Positions 45,335 to 54,278 are shown, counted from the first letter of the stretch. The stretch is 64,000 nucleotides of DNA from Ga0077527 sp964531455 (GCA_964531455.1 CAZHFZ010000018.1:1-64000); one strand, 5' to 3'. Translations and numbers: made by a program. Notes: generated by a model from the letters alone, not told the origin.

Positions 45335-45348
45335 ATGATCCAGATCAA
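45335..45348. promoter_or_regulatory. FNR/ANR-like box upstream of the Usp gene
   Basis: ATGAT-CCAG-ATCAA differs by one base from the FNR consensus TTGAT-N4-ATCAA. It is about 215 bp ahead of the universal stress protein gene, a class often induced by oxygen limitation. The distance is long for a class-II site, so the link is tentative. Confidence 0.35.
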
Positions 45349-45560
45349 CTTTTCTCGATCCCTGATCCTTCGGAATTCAAAAAACAGACTTGTGCAAGCA
45401 TGTTGAGTCGAGCAATAAACGGCGAAGTCCGAAATTCAAGCAAGCTTGAACACCCTTGACTGCAAAGATGATGATGCCGGGGAACTTCCGTTACGAAGCC
45501 AAGCTCCAATTAATGACCGTTAGTTGACGTGCAACCTTGCAACCCCTGAAAAGGATACCG

Positions 45561-46424
45561 ATGAGAATCTTGCTTGCTGTTGATGGCAGTGCTTTCGCCC
45601 TGAATGCTGCGCGTTACGTCGCTGAGCGCCTGTGGCCCGCGGATCCGGATGCAAAAATTGATCTGGTGCATGTCGTCGGGCGCATACCGCCACGCCCTGC
45701 CGCTGCCGTAGGCAGAGCCGTGGTAAACGAGTATTACCGCAGCAAGACCGAGGCCGCATTCAAACCCGTACGCAAACTCTTCGACTCCCGCGGCATACCC
45801 TACGAACCGATCCAGCTGATGGGCAACCCACGCCTCGAAATTGCCCGTCATGCCGAATCCACTGCAGCCGACCTCGTAGTGATGGGTTGTCAGGGTTTGG
45901 GTGCGGTGAGAAACCTGCTTCTGGGTTCCGTGGTGCAGGCAGTGATTTCCGGTTGCAAAACACCGCTGCTGGTAGTCCGTGAAGGAACGCTGCCGCCTGC
46001 AAAGGGTGAAGTGCTGGTGGCCGTCGATGGCAGTGCCCACTCGCGCAGGGCTCTTGCCTATCTGCTGCGGCACCGCAAACAGCTGACAAACAACTCACGC
46101 CTGACGTTAATGCATGTCAGCCTGCCGCCACCGCGGCTGGCAGCGATGATCGGAAAAGCGGCGGTTGATCAACACCGCAAGGCGGAATTCGACCAAGCCA
46201 TGCGGGGAGCGCACCGCCTGCTCAGCAAGGCGAAGATCAAAGGCAAAGTCATGCACACTACGGGAGATCCCGGTGAGCGGATTGCAAACCATGCACGCGG
46301 CAGTCACAGCAGCCTGATCGTCATGGGTTCCCATGGCCGCGGCGGCATGGCCGACCTGCTGCTGGGTTCAGTCACGCAAAAAACACTGGCGACAGCACGT
46401 GCGCCCGTGCTGATCGTGCGCTGA
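45561..46424 (+). CDS. Tandem-domain universal stress protein (UspA family)
   Basis: The ATG at 45561 follows AAGGAT; 287 aa made of two UspA domains. The first starts MRILLAVDGSAFALNAARYV and has the nucleotide-binding GCQGLGAVRNLLLGSVV; the second starts VLVAVDGSAHSRRALAYLL and has GSHGRGGMADLLLGSVT. Both keep the G-2x-G-9x-G-S/T ATP motif. Tandem Usp proteins act in the cytoplasm in stress survival. A decayed third Usp start lies directly after it. Confidence 0.9.
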   Translation: MRILLAVDGSAFALNAARYVAERLWPADPDAKIDLVHVVGRIPPRPAAAVGRAVVNEYYRSKTEAAFKPVRKLFDSRGIPYEPIQLMGNPRLEIARHAESTAADLVVMGCQGLGAVRNLLLGSVVQAVISGCKTPLLVVREGTLPPAKGEVLVAVDGSAHSRRALAYLLRHRKQLTNNSRLTLMHVSLPPPRLAAMIGKAAVDQHRKAEFDQAMRGAHRLLSKAKIKGKVMHTTGDPGERIANHARGSHSSLIVMGSHGRGGMADLLLGSVTQKTLATARAPVLIVR

Positions 46425-46429
46425 GACCA

Positions 46430-46606
46430 CGCAGACCCCTCCGTCGCATCCTTGTTCCGGTCAATGGTTCAACGGGTGCGGCGGTGCTTGCAAGCGGTCT
46501 GATCCGGGCCGGTCCTGCGAGATCTGCCTTCCTGCTCAACGTACCACCGGCCCTGATCCCGTTGCCGGACGCCGCACAACCATTATCTTTTCGCCAGATA
46601 GCGTGA
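46430..46606 (+). pseudogene. 5' remnant of a further UspA domain
   Basis: In the frame from 46430, just after the stop of the Usp gene, the translation reads RRILVPVNGSTGAAVLASGL, then SAFLLNVPPALIPLP and a stop at 46604-46606. This is the first strand, ATP loop and second strand of a UspA domain (RRILVPVDGS...LLNV-like), cut off before the rest. It has no start codon in a good context, and its 3' end runs into the convergent carboxypeptidase gene. Confidence 0.5.
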
Positions 46607-48091
46607 CTCCAGATGCTGGCGGAAACAGGCCGGATTGAGCGCCTCGCCGCTCGCCCGCCGCACCAGCTCCGGCGTCTGCCACAAACTGGCCTGTGACCAG
46701 ATGTGGGTGCGCTGCCATTCAAACACCGGTGCAAGATCGCCACCTGCGATGCGTGCATCAAGGTCGGGCGTCTCCCGGCGCATCGCTGCGAACCACTGCG
46801 CGGCGTACATCGCACCCAGCGTGTAGCTGGGAAAATAACCGAACGCACCTTCGGTCCAGTGCACGTCCTGCAGGCAACCATCCTTGTAGTTGCCGCGCGT
46901 ATCAATGCCGAGCAGCGCCTGCATTTTTTCGTCCCACAACGCCGGGATGTCATCAGCTTCGATGTCGCCTTCCACCAGCGCACGTTCGATCTCGTAGCGC
47001 AGGATGACATGTGCCGGATAGGTCACTTCGTCGGCATCGACGCGAATATGGCCGCGCTTCACACGCGTCCACAGCTGGTAGAGGTTGTCGGGATGGAAGG
47101 CAGGCTGTTCACCAAAGTGTTTGACCAGTAACGGCGCCAGCGCACCGACGAATGCACGGCTTCGCGCCAGCTGCATTTCAAAGGACAGGCTCTGGCTTTC
47201 GTGCAGACCATAGGAGCGCGCCGTACCCACGGGCTGGCCCAGCCAGTCCCGGGGAAGGTTCTGCTCGTATCGTGCGTGACCTGTTTCGTGAATGGTGCCA
47301 AGCAGGCTGCGCGTGAAATCGCCTTCGTGATAACGCGTGGTCAGGCGCACATCTTCGGGAACACCGCCGCTGAACGGATGCGTACTTTCATCCAGCCGCC
47401 CTGCAGAAAAATCGAAACCGAGCAGTGTCATCACCTCATGGTTCAGCGCGCGCTGCGCCACAACCGGAAATGGCCCGACCGGTATGACAACTTTTTCTTT
47501 GGCCTGTTTTTCCTGGACTTGGGTGATCAGGCCGGGCAACCATTGCCTGACATCGCCGAAAATGCGGTCGATGTCTGCTGCACGTACGCCCGGCTCAAAA
47601 CGGTCCATCAACGCGTCGTAACGCGAAAGACCGGTATCGTCCGCCAGCAGTTGCGCCTCCTGGCGGGCAAGCTTGACGACTTCACGGAAATTTTCGAGAA
47701 AACCCTTCCAGTCATTGGCCGGGCGCTGGCTGCGCCAGGCGTGTTCGCAGCGCGCCCCGGCCAGCGTCTTCGCCTCGACCAGCGATTCGGGCAGAGCGTT
47801 GGCATCACGCCAGTCACGCCTGATCTCGCGCAGGTTGGCACGGGCAAGTTCGTCCAGCGGTTCACCTTCAGCAGCGTCCAGCCATGCCTTCAGTTGCGGA
47901 TCGGTGCGGGTACGGTGGATCAGTGCATACAGTTCGGCTTCGGCCGCGGCGCGGGCATCATTGCCTCTGGGCGGCATCATCGCGTTGCGATCCCAGCCGA
48001 CAATGGCAGCCAGATGGTTGTAGCGATACAACCTCGCGTAGATGCGGGTAAGTGCCGAGTAGGCCGGCGTCTGGCCTTGAGTATTGTTCAT
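46583..48091 (-). CDS. Thermostable-type metallocarboxypeptidase, family M32
   Basis: The ATG at 48091 begins MNNTQGQTPAYSALTRIYAR; 502 aa, the normal size for M32. The zinc site is in GTIHETGHARYEQNLP (HExxH), with the downstream ligand Glu in GLHESQSLSFEM. Other M32 marks are DEVTYPAHVILRYEIERAL and GYFPSYTLGAMYAAQ. The enzyme removes C-terminal residues from peptides in the cytoplasm. It starts 13 bp after the MazG-like gene and is likely co-transcribed. Confidence 0.95.
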   Translation of the reverse strand: MNNTQGQTPAYSALTRIYARLYRYNHLAAIVGWDRNAMMPPRGNDARAAAEAELYALIHRTRTDPQLKAWLDAAEGEPLDELARANLREIRRDWRDANALPESLVEAKTLAGARCEHAWRSQRPANDWKGFLENFREVVKLARQEAQLLADDTGLSRYDALMDRFEPGVRAADIDRIFGDVRQWLPGLITQVQEKQAKEKVVIPVGPFPVVAQRALNHEVMTLLGFDFSAGRLDESTHPFSGGVPEDVRLTTRYHEGDFTRSLLGTIHETGHARYEQNLPRDWLGQPVGTARSYGLHESQSLSFEMQLARSRAFVGALAPLLVKHFGEQPAFHPDNLYQLWTRVKRGHIRVDADEVTYPAHVILRYEIERALVEGDIEADDIPALWDEKMQALLGIDTRGNYKDGCLQDVHWTEGAFGYFPSYTLGAMYAAQWFAAMRRETPDLDARIAGGDLAPVFEWQRTHIWSQASLWQTPELVRRASGEALNPACFRQHLESRYLAKR

Positions 48092-48104
48092 GTCACTACC
48101 GCGT

Positions 48105-48533
48105 TCAGCGGCTTGCCTGCTGTTCGAGCAAAGCCTTGATCCTGGGTTCGGGCTTCCAGTAGTTGGGGCCCTTGAGGAATTTGCCGTTGGCATCGTAAAT
48201 CGGTTTGCCATCGGCACCGAGCTTGCTTTCGTTGCTGTCCATGATGACATCCAGAACGGCCTCCAGCGGCAGGCCGTACTTGAGCGCTTCGGAACGGCAA
48301 TAGACGATCACGTCGCCAAGAAGGTCCGCCACGGCAACCAGTATGTCGGCCGGCGCTGCGCCCTTCTGCGCCAGCGCAACAATTTCATCGATTTCATGTA
48401 CTTCGTCCATCAACGTGGCCTTGAACCTGGTCAGACGACCGGCGACGTCATCCGGCAGCACCGGACTTTCACTGGCGGGGAGTTTGTACATCGCGTTCAT
48501 TGCAGCAATACGTTGCGCAAAAGTCTTGGTCAT
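48105..48533 (-). CDS. MazG/PRA-PH-like nucleotide pyrophosphohydrolase
   Basis: A 142-aa protein of the all-alpha NTP pyrophosphohydrolase type. The metal site is suggested by LMDEVHEIDEIVAL and ADLLGDVIVYCRSEALKY; the family uses an ExxE...D-type set. The tail PIYDANGKFLKGPNYWKPEP is characteristic of the COG4696-like group. It would cleave a nucleoside triphosphate or related compound to a monophosphate. It is first in a two-gene unit with the carboxypeptidase. Confidence 0.78.
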   Translation of the reverse strand: MTKTFAQRIAAMNAMYKLPASESPVLPDDVAGRLTRFKATLMDEVHEIDEIVALAQKGAAPADILVAVADLLGDVIVYCRSEALKYGLPLEAVLDVIMDSNESKLGADGKPIYDANGKFLKGPNYWKPEPRIKALLEQQASR

Positions 48534-48756
48534 GGTCAGGGTTTTCCGGGCGATCCGGCTTTCGGTGGAAAAATCGCTAGGGTAATGGCAATCAGCCCGC
48601 CGACGCCACGATAAACGGGAGGGCTGCTGAAAACAAAAAATTCTGCCGAGCCACCCCCATTCCGCATGCTGGCCAGCAGCATCGCCTCATACCCGGGAAT
48701 TGAATATCATGCTGGCCGAGCCACGACATCGTCCGAAATTTTTGAAAGCGAGCCCC

Positions 48757-49911
48757 ATGTCCTTCCTGAAACCCATCCGGCGCCTGGTCGCCGGCAACAA
48801 GGCGCAAAACCAAACCGGCATTTTGATCGACGGTCCGGCACCGAATTCACACCCTTCATCCATGTCGGCCGGACGCGGACACACTGATTTGTGGGTGTGG
48901 AACGATTCGCCGATGGCTCTGGGCGGTACAACCGACGACAGTCTGATTAAATACAAATTCCCCGGAGAGCCCCGGGGCGGCCATATGCGCGTGGTGCAAA
49001 GCGTCGGCCAGCCTGCTGACTATGACCCGGCAAAAGACCCCGAAGTCATTCCCCATCATCCGCCCAAGCTGCGCCCCGGGACAACCGGGACCTGGGACCG
49101 CGGCGGCAACAGCCTTTACACATCGTCCATGCACAAAACGCAGACGGTCGACTACGGCATGATGCTCAACGGCAACCGTGAATTGCGCCTTGATGAAGGC
49201 ACGGTGCTGATGCAGCCCGGCGATATCGTGATCCAGGTCGGCGCCTGGCATGAATGGGCCTACCCCACCGATGCCCAAATGGCTTTCGACATGATCGGCG
49301 CGGATTTTCCCGGCGGCAACGGCAATGCCGTGGGCAATGACAAACCTCTGCCACCGGCCGCGCCGCCGCCCGGCATCAAGCTCAGCCGGCGCATCGTCAC
49401 CATCGACCGGCCCAGCGACGGCAAAAGCGTGATCGTCAGCGACGGCCTGTGCCCCGATGTTCTGACCGATCCGGCACGACCCGGCTTTGCATCGCAACGC
49501 ATGTGGGCCACTGACAGCTGCCCGGCGAAAATCGTCTACGAAACATTACACCTGCCGCGGACGATGGAACCGAGGAACGGCGGCACTACTTTCCGCGTAG
49601 ACATCCTGCCGCCAGATGCCGGGTGGCAGGGCAAGGTCACGGAACAGGATGCCCGGAATTTCTTTACCCGCATGGGTTCGCCGAATGCCTCGGCATGGCA
49701 TGCCGGCGCGAAACACCCCTATCTGCAAAAAACAGCGACCTTCGACTATTGTGTGGTACTCGAGGGCGAACTGGTGTTATTGCTGGACAATGAGGAAGTT
49801 GCCTTGAAAACCGGAGAGGTCGCGCTGCTCAAAGGCGTGCGTCATGCCTGGAGCAATCGCAGCAACTCGCGCGCAGTCATTGCCATCAGCTCGCATGAAG
49901 GTCGCGCCTGA
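48757..49911 (+). CDS. Bicupin protein paired with a Bug receptor
   Basis: I chose the ATG at 48757 (384 aa); a TTG at 48700 extends the frame by 19 codons. There are two cupin domains: the first with TVDYGMMLNGNRELRL and PGDIVIQVGAWHEWAYP, the second with TFDYCVVLEGELVLLLD and GEVALLKGVRHAWSN. They share a His-containing barrel and are repeats of one another. Metal-dependent dioxygenase, isomerase or sensor roles are all possible. The Bug receptor gene begins 38 bp later, so both may handle one compound. Confidence 0.78.
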   Translation: MSFLKPIRRLVAGNKAQNQTGILIDGPAPNSHPSSMSAGRGHTDLWVWNDSPMALGGTTDDSLIKYKFPGEPRGGHMRVVQSVGQPADYDPAKDPEVIPHHPPKLRPGTTGTWDRGGNSLYTSSMHKTQTVDYGMMLNGNRELRLDEGTVLMQPGDIVIQVGAWHEWAYPTDAQMAFDMIGADFPGGNGNAVGNDKPLPPAAPPPGIKLSRRIVTIDRPSDGKSVIVSDGLCPDVLTDPARPGFASQRMWATDSCPAKIVYETLHLPRTMEPRNGGTTFRVDILPPDAGWQGKVTEQDARNFFTRMGSPNASAWHAGAKHPYLQKTATFDYCVVLEGELVLLLDNEEVALKTGEVALLKGVRHAWSNRSNSRAVIAISSHEGRA

Positions 49912-49949
49912 ACCGGCGGCCTCGAAAATCAATAAAGGAGGAATACAGC

Positions 49950-50927
49950 ATGAAATCATTCCGCTGCCTGCCGTTGCTGGCTGCCACCGTTGCGATCTTT
50001 GCTGCAGCAGCCCCGGTGCTGGCCCAGCCATTTCCGAGTAAATCAATTCGCCTGATACTGCCCTATCCGCCCGGAGGCGGCAGCGATACCATCGCGCGTC
50101 CGGTAGCCCGGAAAATGACCGAAAACACCGGCCAGCAGGTCATCGTGGACAACCGTGGCGGCGCAGGCGGCAACATCGGCATGGAAGCAACGGCCCGTGC
50201 GGCACCCGACGGCTACACCATTGTGTTGGGACTGACTGCACAGCTTGCGGTGAATCCGGCGCTTTACCAGAAAATCCCCTACGACCCGATCAAGGACTTT
50301 GAGCCGATCATGCTGCTTGCCAACGGCGCATACCTGCTGGTGGCGCACCCGTCGTTTCCGGCAAAAACAATGAAGGACGTGATCAGCATCGCCAGGAAGC
50401 GCCCGAACGACATTCTGTACGCCTCATCGGGAAATGGATCGGGAGCTCACCTTGCGACCGAACTGCTCAACAACATGACGGGCATCAAACTCGTGCATGT
50501 GCCCTATAAGGGCGGGGGTCCGGCGCTGGTGGACACCATTTCCGGACAGGCGCAATTGCTGTTTGCAACGCCCATCGCCTCTGCAGGGCATATCGAAGCC
50601 GGTCGCCTGCGCGCGATTGCCGTGAGCACCACCAAACGCGTCAGCAGCATGCCCAATGTACCGACAGTTGCTGAATCAGGCGTGCCGGGCTACGACTCCG
50701 GCGTGTGGTACGCCATGCTGGCACCACGTGGTACGCCGCAGAACGTCATCGCGCGTCTCAACGAAGAATTTCGCAAGGTGCTGGCTGACGCGGGCATCCG
50801 CGATTTCCTGACCAAAGCCGGCGTGGATCCTGAAGGCAGCACGCCGGAGGAACTCGGCAAATACATGCGCAGCGAACTCGCAAAATGGGCCCGGGTGGTC
50901 AAAGTCGCCAATATCAAGCTGGACTGA
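49950..50927 (+). CDS. Bug-family periplasmic solute receptor 10
   Basis: A 325-aa receptor whose ATG follows AAAGGAGGAATAC, an excellent site. Signal peptide FRCLPLLAATVAIFAAAAPV, mature end near LAQ-PFPSK. The first loop is LPYPPGGGSDTIAR, the second DNRGGAGGNIGME, then PDGYTIVLG. It is downstream of the bicupin gene in a probable two-gene unit. Confidence 0.94.
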   Translation: MKSFRCLPLLAATVAIFAAAAPVLAQPFPSKSIRLILPYPPGGGSDTIARPVARKMTENTGQQVIVDNRGGAGGNIGMEATARAAPDGYTIVLGLTAQLAVNPALYQKIPYDPIKDFEPIMLLANGAYLLVAHPSFPAKTMKDVISIARKRPNDILYASSGNGSGAHLATELLNNMTGIKLVHVPYKGGGPALVDTISGQAQLLFATPIASAGHIEAGRLRAIAVSTTKRVSSMPNVPTVAESGVPGYDSGVWYAMLAPRGTPQNVIARLNEEFRKVLADAGIRDFLTKAGVDPEGSTPEELGKYMRSELAKWARVVKVANIKLD

Positions 50928-51121
50928 AAGCGGTTTACCCACGGCCAAACCTTATCTGGCGCCAACACATTGATTATTAATGAGTTTTCGACAGGAGGAT
51001 TCGGCCATCAAAAACAGGATGGTTAGCGCATGGACTGCGAACAGCCCGGAAGCGATGATAGCCACGTAAGAATTTATCGGGTTCGCCCTGCGGCACCCCT
51101 GATTTTTGAAAAGGATCCATC

Positions 51122-51745
51122 ATGAAACGCGGAATTCTGGCTGTTGCCCTGCTTGCAGTTTCCGGCCTTGCCAACGCGGGTCTGTCGTTCAACCAGTTGT
51201 CGACGGCGAACCGCACGGAAGCGTTCAACGTCGCCACGCTGCCCTTCTATGCAGTAGGAACAAGCGTGGGTCTCGGTGCGCTGCAAACCAACGAAAAGGG
51301 AACGATCACGTTCACCTACATCGGCCAGGAATCCGGGTTCAACAACAAGTTCTACCTGACCATCGGCGCCACCCAGATGCTGACCGAGAATCCGATCGGC
51401 ACGCAGGCCAGCGCTTTCGTCGATACCATCGGCGCCATCAGCTACAAGTTTGAAGGTAATACCGGCAAGTTCGCGATCAACGGTGGCGCCTGGGCAACCG
51501 GCACGTCAATCGGCCTGATCGGCACCAACATGACCGTCAACAGCGGCGCTGGCGCCGGCACTTACCAATATGTGATCGGCTACAACGACAGTGCCGGTGC
51601 TTCCACTTTGGGTGACTGGGACGATTATGTGGTTGGCGTGAACTTCACACCCGCCATACCCGAACCCGAAATCTACGCGATGATGGGGCTTGGCCTTGGC
51701 CTGATTGGCTGGGTCGGACGGCGCCGTAAACAGCTGGCCGCGTAA
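51122..51745 (+). CDS. PEP-CTERM sorting-domain protein
   Basis: A 207-aa exported protein: signal MKRGILAVALLAVSGLANA, a Gly/Thr/Asn-rich middle with beta-type periodicity, and the C-terminal sorting tag PEPEIYAMMGLGLGLIGWVG followed by RRRKQ. The tag is cut and anchored by an EpsH/exosortase, not encoded in this window. The middle shows no recognised domain. Substrates of this kind are often part of the exopolysaccharide-associated envelope of Beta- and Gammaproteobacteria. It is followed by a strong terminator, so it is transcribed alone. Confidence 0.92.
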   Translation: MKRGILAVALLAVSGLANAGLSFNQLSTANRTEAFNVATLPFYAVGTSVGLGALQTNEKGTITFTYIGQESGFNNKFYLTIGATQMLTENPIGTQASAFVDTIGAISYKFEGNTGKFAINGGAWATGTSIGLIGTNMTVNSGAGAGTYQYVIGYNDSAGASTLGDWDDYVVGVNFTPAIPEPEIYAMMGLGLGLIGWVGRRRKQLAA

Positions 51746-51762
51746 CCAAACAAGCTCTGTTA

Positions 51763-51793
51763 CAAACCCCGCTGCGGCGGGGTTTGTTTTTTT
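51763..51793 (+). terminator. Terminator after the PEP-CTERM gene
   Basis: Perfect 10-bp stem CAAACCCCGC (51763-51772) / GCGGGGTTTG (51777-51786) with a TGCG loop, followed by a run of T. Confidence 0.92.
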
Positions 51794-51982
51794 GCTTCGT
51801 CCTGTTTGCAGGCCGTATTGCGTAAACCCGGCGCGGACGCGGGATGAACCTACCATCAAAATTAGTTGTGATATCCGATGTTGTATGCGCCGGCAATCAG
51901 TATTGTTGGCAGAACACAGTGGGCATCCTGAAACCTTTCCTTCAGGCCGCCTGAACAGCCAACTTCGTGTACGGGGACGAAG

Positions 51983-52270
51983 ATGATAGACAGCGCGATT
52001 CGCAACTCTGATTCTGATCAGCAGATTTATTCCTTGTTTGCCGGCTATCTTGAAACATTGCAATGCGGCGCCCACCGCATCGGGCACATGGCCACTCAAC
52101 CGATAACCGGGATCAATGAACTGAGGGCACGGTTCCGGCAGTTGATGATTGAACTGGATACCACATCCTCAAACGCCGAAGACAAAAGTTCAGTCATGAA
52201 ACAAGCCCTGTACATCTACGGCGAGGCTTTAAGCCGGCTGCATTCACTGAATGAGAAAAAAGCGGCCTGA
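51983..52270 (+). CDS. Small hypothetical protein, 95 aa
   Basis: Starts MIDSAIRNSDSDQQIYSLFA after GGGGACGAAG and ends in EALSRLHSLNEKKAA. It looks helical, with no signal or membrane segment, and I recognise no family. Support for a real gene is modest: own terminator 110 bp downstream, plausible ribosome site and amino-acid use. Confidence 0.5.
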   Translation: MIDSAIRNSDSDQQIYSLFAGYLETLQCGAHRIGHMATQPITGINELRARFRQLMIELDTTSSNAEDKSSVMKQALYIYGEALSRLHSLNEKKAA

Positions 52271-52378
52271 TCGGGCAGTACATGCCGAAACCCGTTGATG
52301 ATCAAACGATGTCTTGAGTAAGTTGCTCATTCCGGCGAACGTAGAAATAACGGCGCCCCATGCATTAACAGTTCAAAC

Positions 52379-52406
52379 AAAACCCCGCTTCAGCGGGGTT
52401 TTTTAT
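52379..52406 (+). terminator. Terminator after the small gene
   Basis: Stem AAAACCCCGCT (52379-52389) / AGCGGGGTTTT (52392-52402) with a two-base loop and a following T run. The 11-bp arms are perfect. Confidence 0.9.
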
Positions 52407-52481
52407 TTGGTCTTGCGCAGAAATTCATGCCGACCGGTTAATCCGCCTTGATGCCGGAAGTGCGCTGATAGAAGAATTTGT

Positions 52482-52742
52482 CGTCAGCAGCACCACGAAC
52501 GCCTCGACGGCAGCGGCTACCCGAACGGTCTGCAGGGTAACGAAATCATCCCGGAGGCGCGCATCATGGCGGTCGCTGATGTGGTGGAAGCGATGTCGTC
52601 GCACCGGCCTTACCGCGCATCCCTTGGCATCGAGCGTGCACTTGCGGAAATCGAAGGCGGCCGTGGAACACATTACGACGCGGATGCCGTCAACGCCTGC
52701 CCGCGCCTGTTCCGCGAACAAGGCTATCGATTGCCGGAGTAA
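52482..52742 (+). pseudogene. 3' remnant of an HD-GYP domain phosphodiesterase
   Basis: In the frame ending at TAA 52740-52742 the product reads RQQHHERLDGSGYPNGLQG, IIPEARIMAVADVVEAMSSH, then RPYRASLGIERALAEI and GGRGTHYDADAVNACPRLF. This is the second half of an HD-GYP domain, including the HHE-LDGSGYP hallmark and the RP-YR end. The frame is closed by a TGA about 30 bp before the HHE and the upstream half, with its HD pair, is absent. HD-GYP enzymes break down cyclic di-GMP; this copy cannot. Confidence 0.75.
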
Positions 52743-52760
52743 GCGTTTCCAGCGGTATCG

Positions 52761-53135
52761 CTACTTGCCGCCTTCCTGTTTTTTGGCCTCAAGCCGGGCC
52801 TTCAGTTCGGCAAACGGGTTGAAGGTGGCCGCAGGCAAATCATCCGCCACGGCCGTGCGCCCGGCACCGTCCTTGATCTTGGAATGTTCGTGCTCATGGC
52901 AATAAGTGCACAACAGCTCCCAGTTGCTGCAGTCGGCCGGGTTGTCGGTGTGATTGCCGTTTTTATGACGGACTTCCCGCAGTTGCAGATTGGCATGAGT
53001 AAAGGTGCGGGCACAGCGCCCGCACACCCAGGGGTAGAGCTTCAGCGCCTGCGCGCGGTAACCGGCGTCGCGCTTGTCGGCGGCGCGGCGCGCTTCGAGG
53101 ACTACCTTGTCGAGCCGGTCATTGTTTTGAGCCAT
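52761..53135 (-). CDS. yajD: HNH nuclease YajD
   Basis: A 124-aa protein with GGAGGG before the ATG. It matches E. coli YajD closely: YRAQALKLYPWVCGRCARTF, then NPADCSNWELLCTYCHEHEHSK and a C-terminal ATFNPFAELKARLE. Two CxxC pairs bind zinc and the RHKNGNHTDN stretch forms the catalytic part. The role in vivo is not established. It is next to the HD-GYP remnant but convergent with it. Confidence 0.93.
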   Translation of the reverse strand: MAQNNDRLDKVVLEARRAADKRDAGYRAQALKLYPWVCGRCARTFTHANLQLREVRHKNGNHTDNPADCSNWELLCTYCHEHEHSKIKDGAGRTAVADDLPAATFNPFAELKARLEAKKQEGGK

Positions 53136-53323
53136 GACACCCTCCCGCGCAACTATTATTACGCTGCGGCAAACAGTTTAGCTTGCATCGTGGCAATGGT
53201 GAATTCGAGCGAGGCGTCTTTGCCCGGGATAAAACTCTCGGTATTCATGGGTACTCAGCCAGTGGATAAGGCGCGGTGATGGGGCTAGCCGGTGCCGCGC
53301 CTCGCCGGCGGTGGCAACCTGAG

Positions 53324-53836
53324 TTACGGTTGAGGAGCGGAGAGTACGACCTGCAGACGGGTCAGCCAGGCTTCGACCCGCCGCCGATTCGCACCCAGAT
53401 CCCAGTATCCCACGCGGGACGCTGAATAAACGGCCAGGGTTGATTGCCGGGATGACAACGGAATGACGTAAATCCGGACATCGTCCTTGAAGCTGAATAT
53501 TGCCGAAGTAACAACGATGTGAAGACCATCTACCATCTCGGCATGGATGGCGGCCCCCTTGGTCTGGTGCATGACTGTTTTCAATGCCTTAGCCAAGACA
53601 GCAACCGGCACGGCAAAAACCGGTGCAACAGCATCCGGCTTGACGACAAAATCAGCGGGCGCGACCAGCCAGTGATTGGGTGAACCCGGACGTTGCAAGG
53701 TTCTGAAAAACGTTTCCATTTCGGAATTCATGCACGCTGCATCATGGACGGCGCTGCCGCCGGAGGCTACAGTCTGTGCCATTCCCGCGGGCGGCAATAA
53801 CGCCAGCGCCGTGCACACTAACAGGAACCTCACCAT
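53324..53836 (-). CDS. DUF1499-like exported protein
   Basis: The ATG at 53836 begins a signal peptide (MVRFLLVCTALALLPPAGMA); 170 aa. The C-terminal portion has FSFKDDVRIYVIPLSSRQST and SASRVGYWDLGANRRRVE, the mark of DUF1499, whose function is unknown. GAGG lies six to nine bases before the start. This start codon overlaps, back to back, that of the plus-strand gene at 53835. A start at 53926 is possible but would overlap that gene by 90 bp and lacks a signal. Confidence 0.7.
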   Translation of the reverse strand: MVRFLLVCTALALLPPAGMAQTVASGGSAVHDAACMNSEMETFFRTLQRPGSPNHWLVAPADFVVKPDAVAPVFAVPVAVLAKALKTVMHQTKGAAIHAEMVDGLHIVVTSAIFSFKDDVRIYVIPLSSRQSTLAVYSASRVGYWDLGANRRRVEAWLTRLQVVLSAPQP

Positions 53837-54125
53837 GCTGGACCTCACCGGATTCGGGCGTCTCGCCAAACTGACGACGCTCACCGACAGAATGATAAAC
53901 GATGCCTCCCGCGATGCATTGATCACCGCCGCGCGGCTGCTCGCGCTGCAGGTGGCTAATTTTCAGCGCCTGCACGGCACACTGCCGATGGACGAAAACA
54001 TTGACCTGCTGGAAAGCAAGGGGCTGACCGAAACCCAGGCTGACCGTGTCGCCGACGGGCTGGAAGTACTGGCCATGGCGCTAGCCACCATCAGGGACGA
54101 CGAGCCGGATCCTTCGCTGCAATAA
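53835..54125 (+). CDS. Small helical hypothetical protein, 96 aa
   Basis: Starts MLDLTGFGRLAKLTTLTDRM after AGGAACC and continues LQVANFQRLHGTLPMDENID and ESKGLTETQADRVADGLEVL. It is probably all-helical with no export signal, and I recognise no family. Its ATG shares two bases with the start codon of the divergent DUF1499 gene (CATG at 53834-53837). Confidence 0.6.
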   Translation: MLDLTGFGRLAKLTTLTDRMINDASRDALITAARLLALQVANFQRLHGTLPMDENIDLLESKGLTETQADRVADGLEVLAMALATIRDDEPDPSLQ

Positions 54126-54129
54126 CCCG

Positions 54130-54146
54130 CCCGGCAAAAAGCCGGG
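54130..54146. terminator. Short hairpin after the 96-aa gene
   Basis: CCCGGC-AAAAA-GCCGGG, a perfect 6-bp stem just after the stop at 54125. There is no clear T run, so its effect is uncertain. Confidence 0.4.
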
Positions 54147-54278
54147 GATTGCACGAGAAATAAGCCTGCTTCGCAGCTCATTGGACCGGTTGAATCAATC
54201 GGTTGAAGCGCAATGACAGCAACAACTCCGCACCTCGCGGCTGTTTCAACATGCGCCCTCGGTCAGCCTGCAGCCGGC

